Shown: positions 39,475-39,477 of the stretch, one piece after another
Layout of the letters: every line of letters begins with the position of its first letter
Position numbering within the stretch: position 1 is the stretch's first letter
NCBI GenBank assembly: GCA_944350415.1
Contig: CALVOY010000043.1
Span: forward strand, 1-39,477
Reading direction: 5' to 3'
Source of the DNA: an uncultured Bacilli bacterium
Lineage (GTDB): Bacteria; Bacillota_I; Bacilli_A; RF39; UBA660
Length of the DNA: 39,477 bases
Position numbers and translations under genes: made by a program
Notes under the pieces: model-generated
Seen by the model: the letters and a program-made list of their open reading frames with translations, nothing else
What the model was told of the DNA's origin: nothing
Database searches by the model: none

Positions 39475-39477
39475 AAT

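Overview
The window looks like a chromosome segment of a very A+T-rich, endospore-forming Bacillota. It carries spoIVFA/spoIVFB, sigG, a YlmC/YmxH-type gene, a SPOR-like gene, a LysM protein and a collagen-like exosporium-type protein. TAA, TAG and TGA all act as stops (sigG ends in TGA), so the code is standard. Shine-Dalgarno sequences are often the GGTGAT form, and many -10 boxes are TGn-TATAAT placed close to the start codon. The archaeal/eukaryal-type ProRS and the small gene set recall uncultured gut Bacilli/Erysipelotrichia-like lineages, but the lineage is not proven from sequence alone.

Left part (1-15.1 kb). A secreted lysozyme-like protein and proS come first. Then follows a cluster matching the Bacillus spoIIB-radC-mreCD-spoIVFAB neighbourhood, without mreB and minCD. 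In it spoIVFB appears to start at a non-canonical ATT codon inside the end of spoIVFA. Next are mutY, a NUDIX gene, a YcxB-like membrane protein, exoA, a frameshifted S66 carboxypeptidase, a C26 glutamine amidotransferase-like hydrolase, cdaA-cdaR (c-di-AMP synthesis and its regulator) and a DUF378 gene under a Fur-like box.

Mobile element (about 15,380-22,737). A 7.36-kb integrative element with a large serine recombinase splits a lipoprotein gene. The two halves rejoin in frame at a GT dinucleotide. The rebuilt attB and attP are both imperfect palindromes centred on that GT. Cargo: a membrane-anchored XRE regulator behind a promoter that runs straight into a strong terminator hairpin; two paralogous secreted proteins of a family I do not recognise; a small membrane-anchored protein; XRE fragments; candidate small RNAs; and three tiny genes with an attenuator-like leader before the recombinase. 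The promoter-hairpin-regulator-secreted-protein unit is present twice, the second copy having lost most of its regulator. Because the host sporulates and excision would restore the gene exactly, a developmentally controlled excision like spsM/SPbeta or sigK/skin is possible; this is inference.

Right part (22.7-39.5 kb). The 3' half of the lipoprotein is followed by a thioredoxin-fold-like protein without cysteines, a decayed gene, tRNA-Ile, and an asparagine T-box (specifier AAC, acceptor-binding TGGC) controlling a DUF1653 gene and asnS. tRNA-Asn and tRNA-Glu lie just downstream, and this tRNA-Asn matches the T-box at both contacts. Then come a small XRE gene with nearby repeats, a zinc-ribbon membrane protein, tRNA-Ser, a DUF1113-type membrane protein, an AlkD-like repair gene, a pilin-like microprotein, sigG, a TSCPD gene, ylmC, an EEP-fold protein with an altered active site, ylmH, a staphylococcal-nuclease-like protein, a PH-domain protein, an anchored unknown and a three-LysM protein. 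The minus strand at the right end holds the collagen-like gene, a frameshifted HH/DE/HED membrane protein and a 66-aa unknown behind a terminator-bearing leader.
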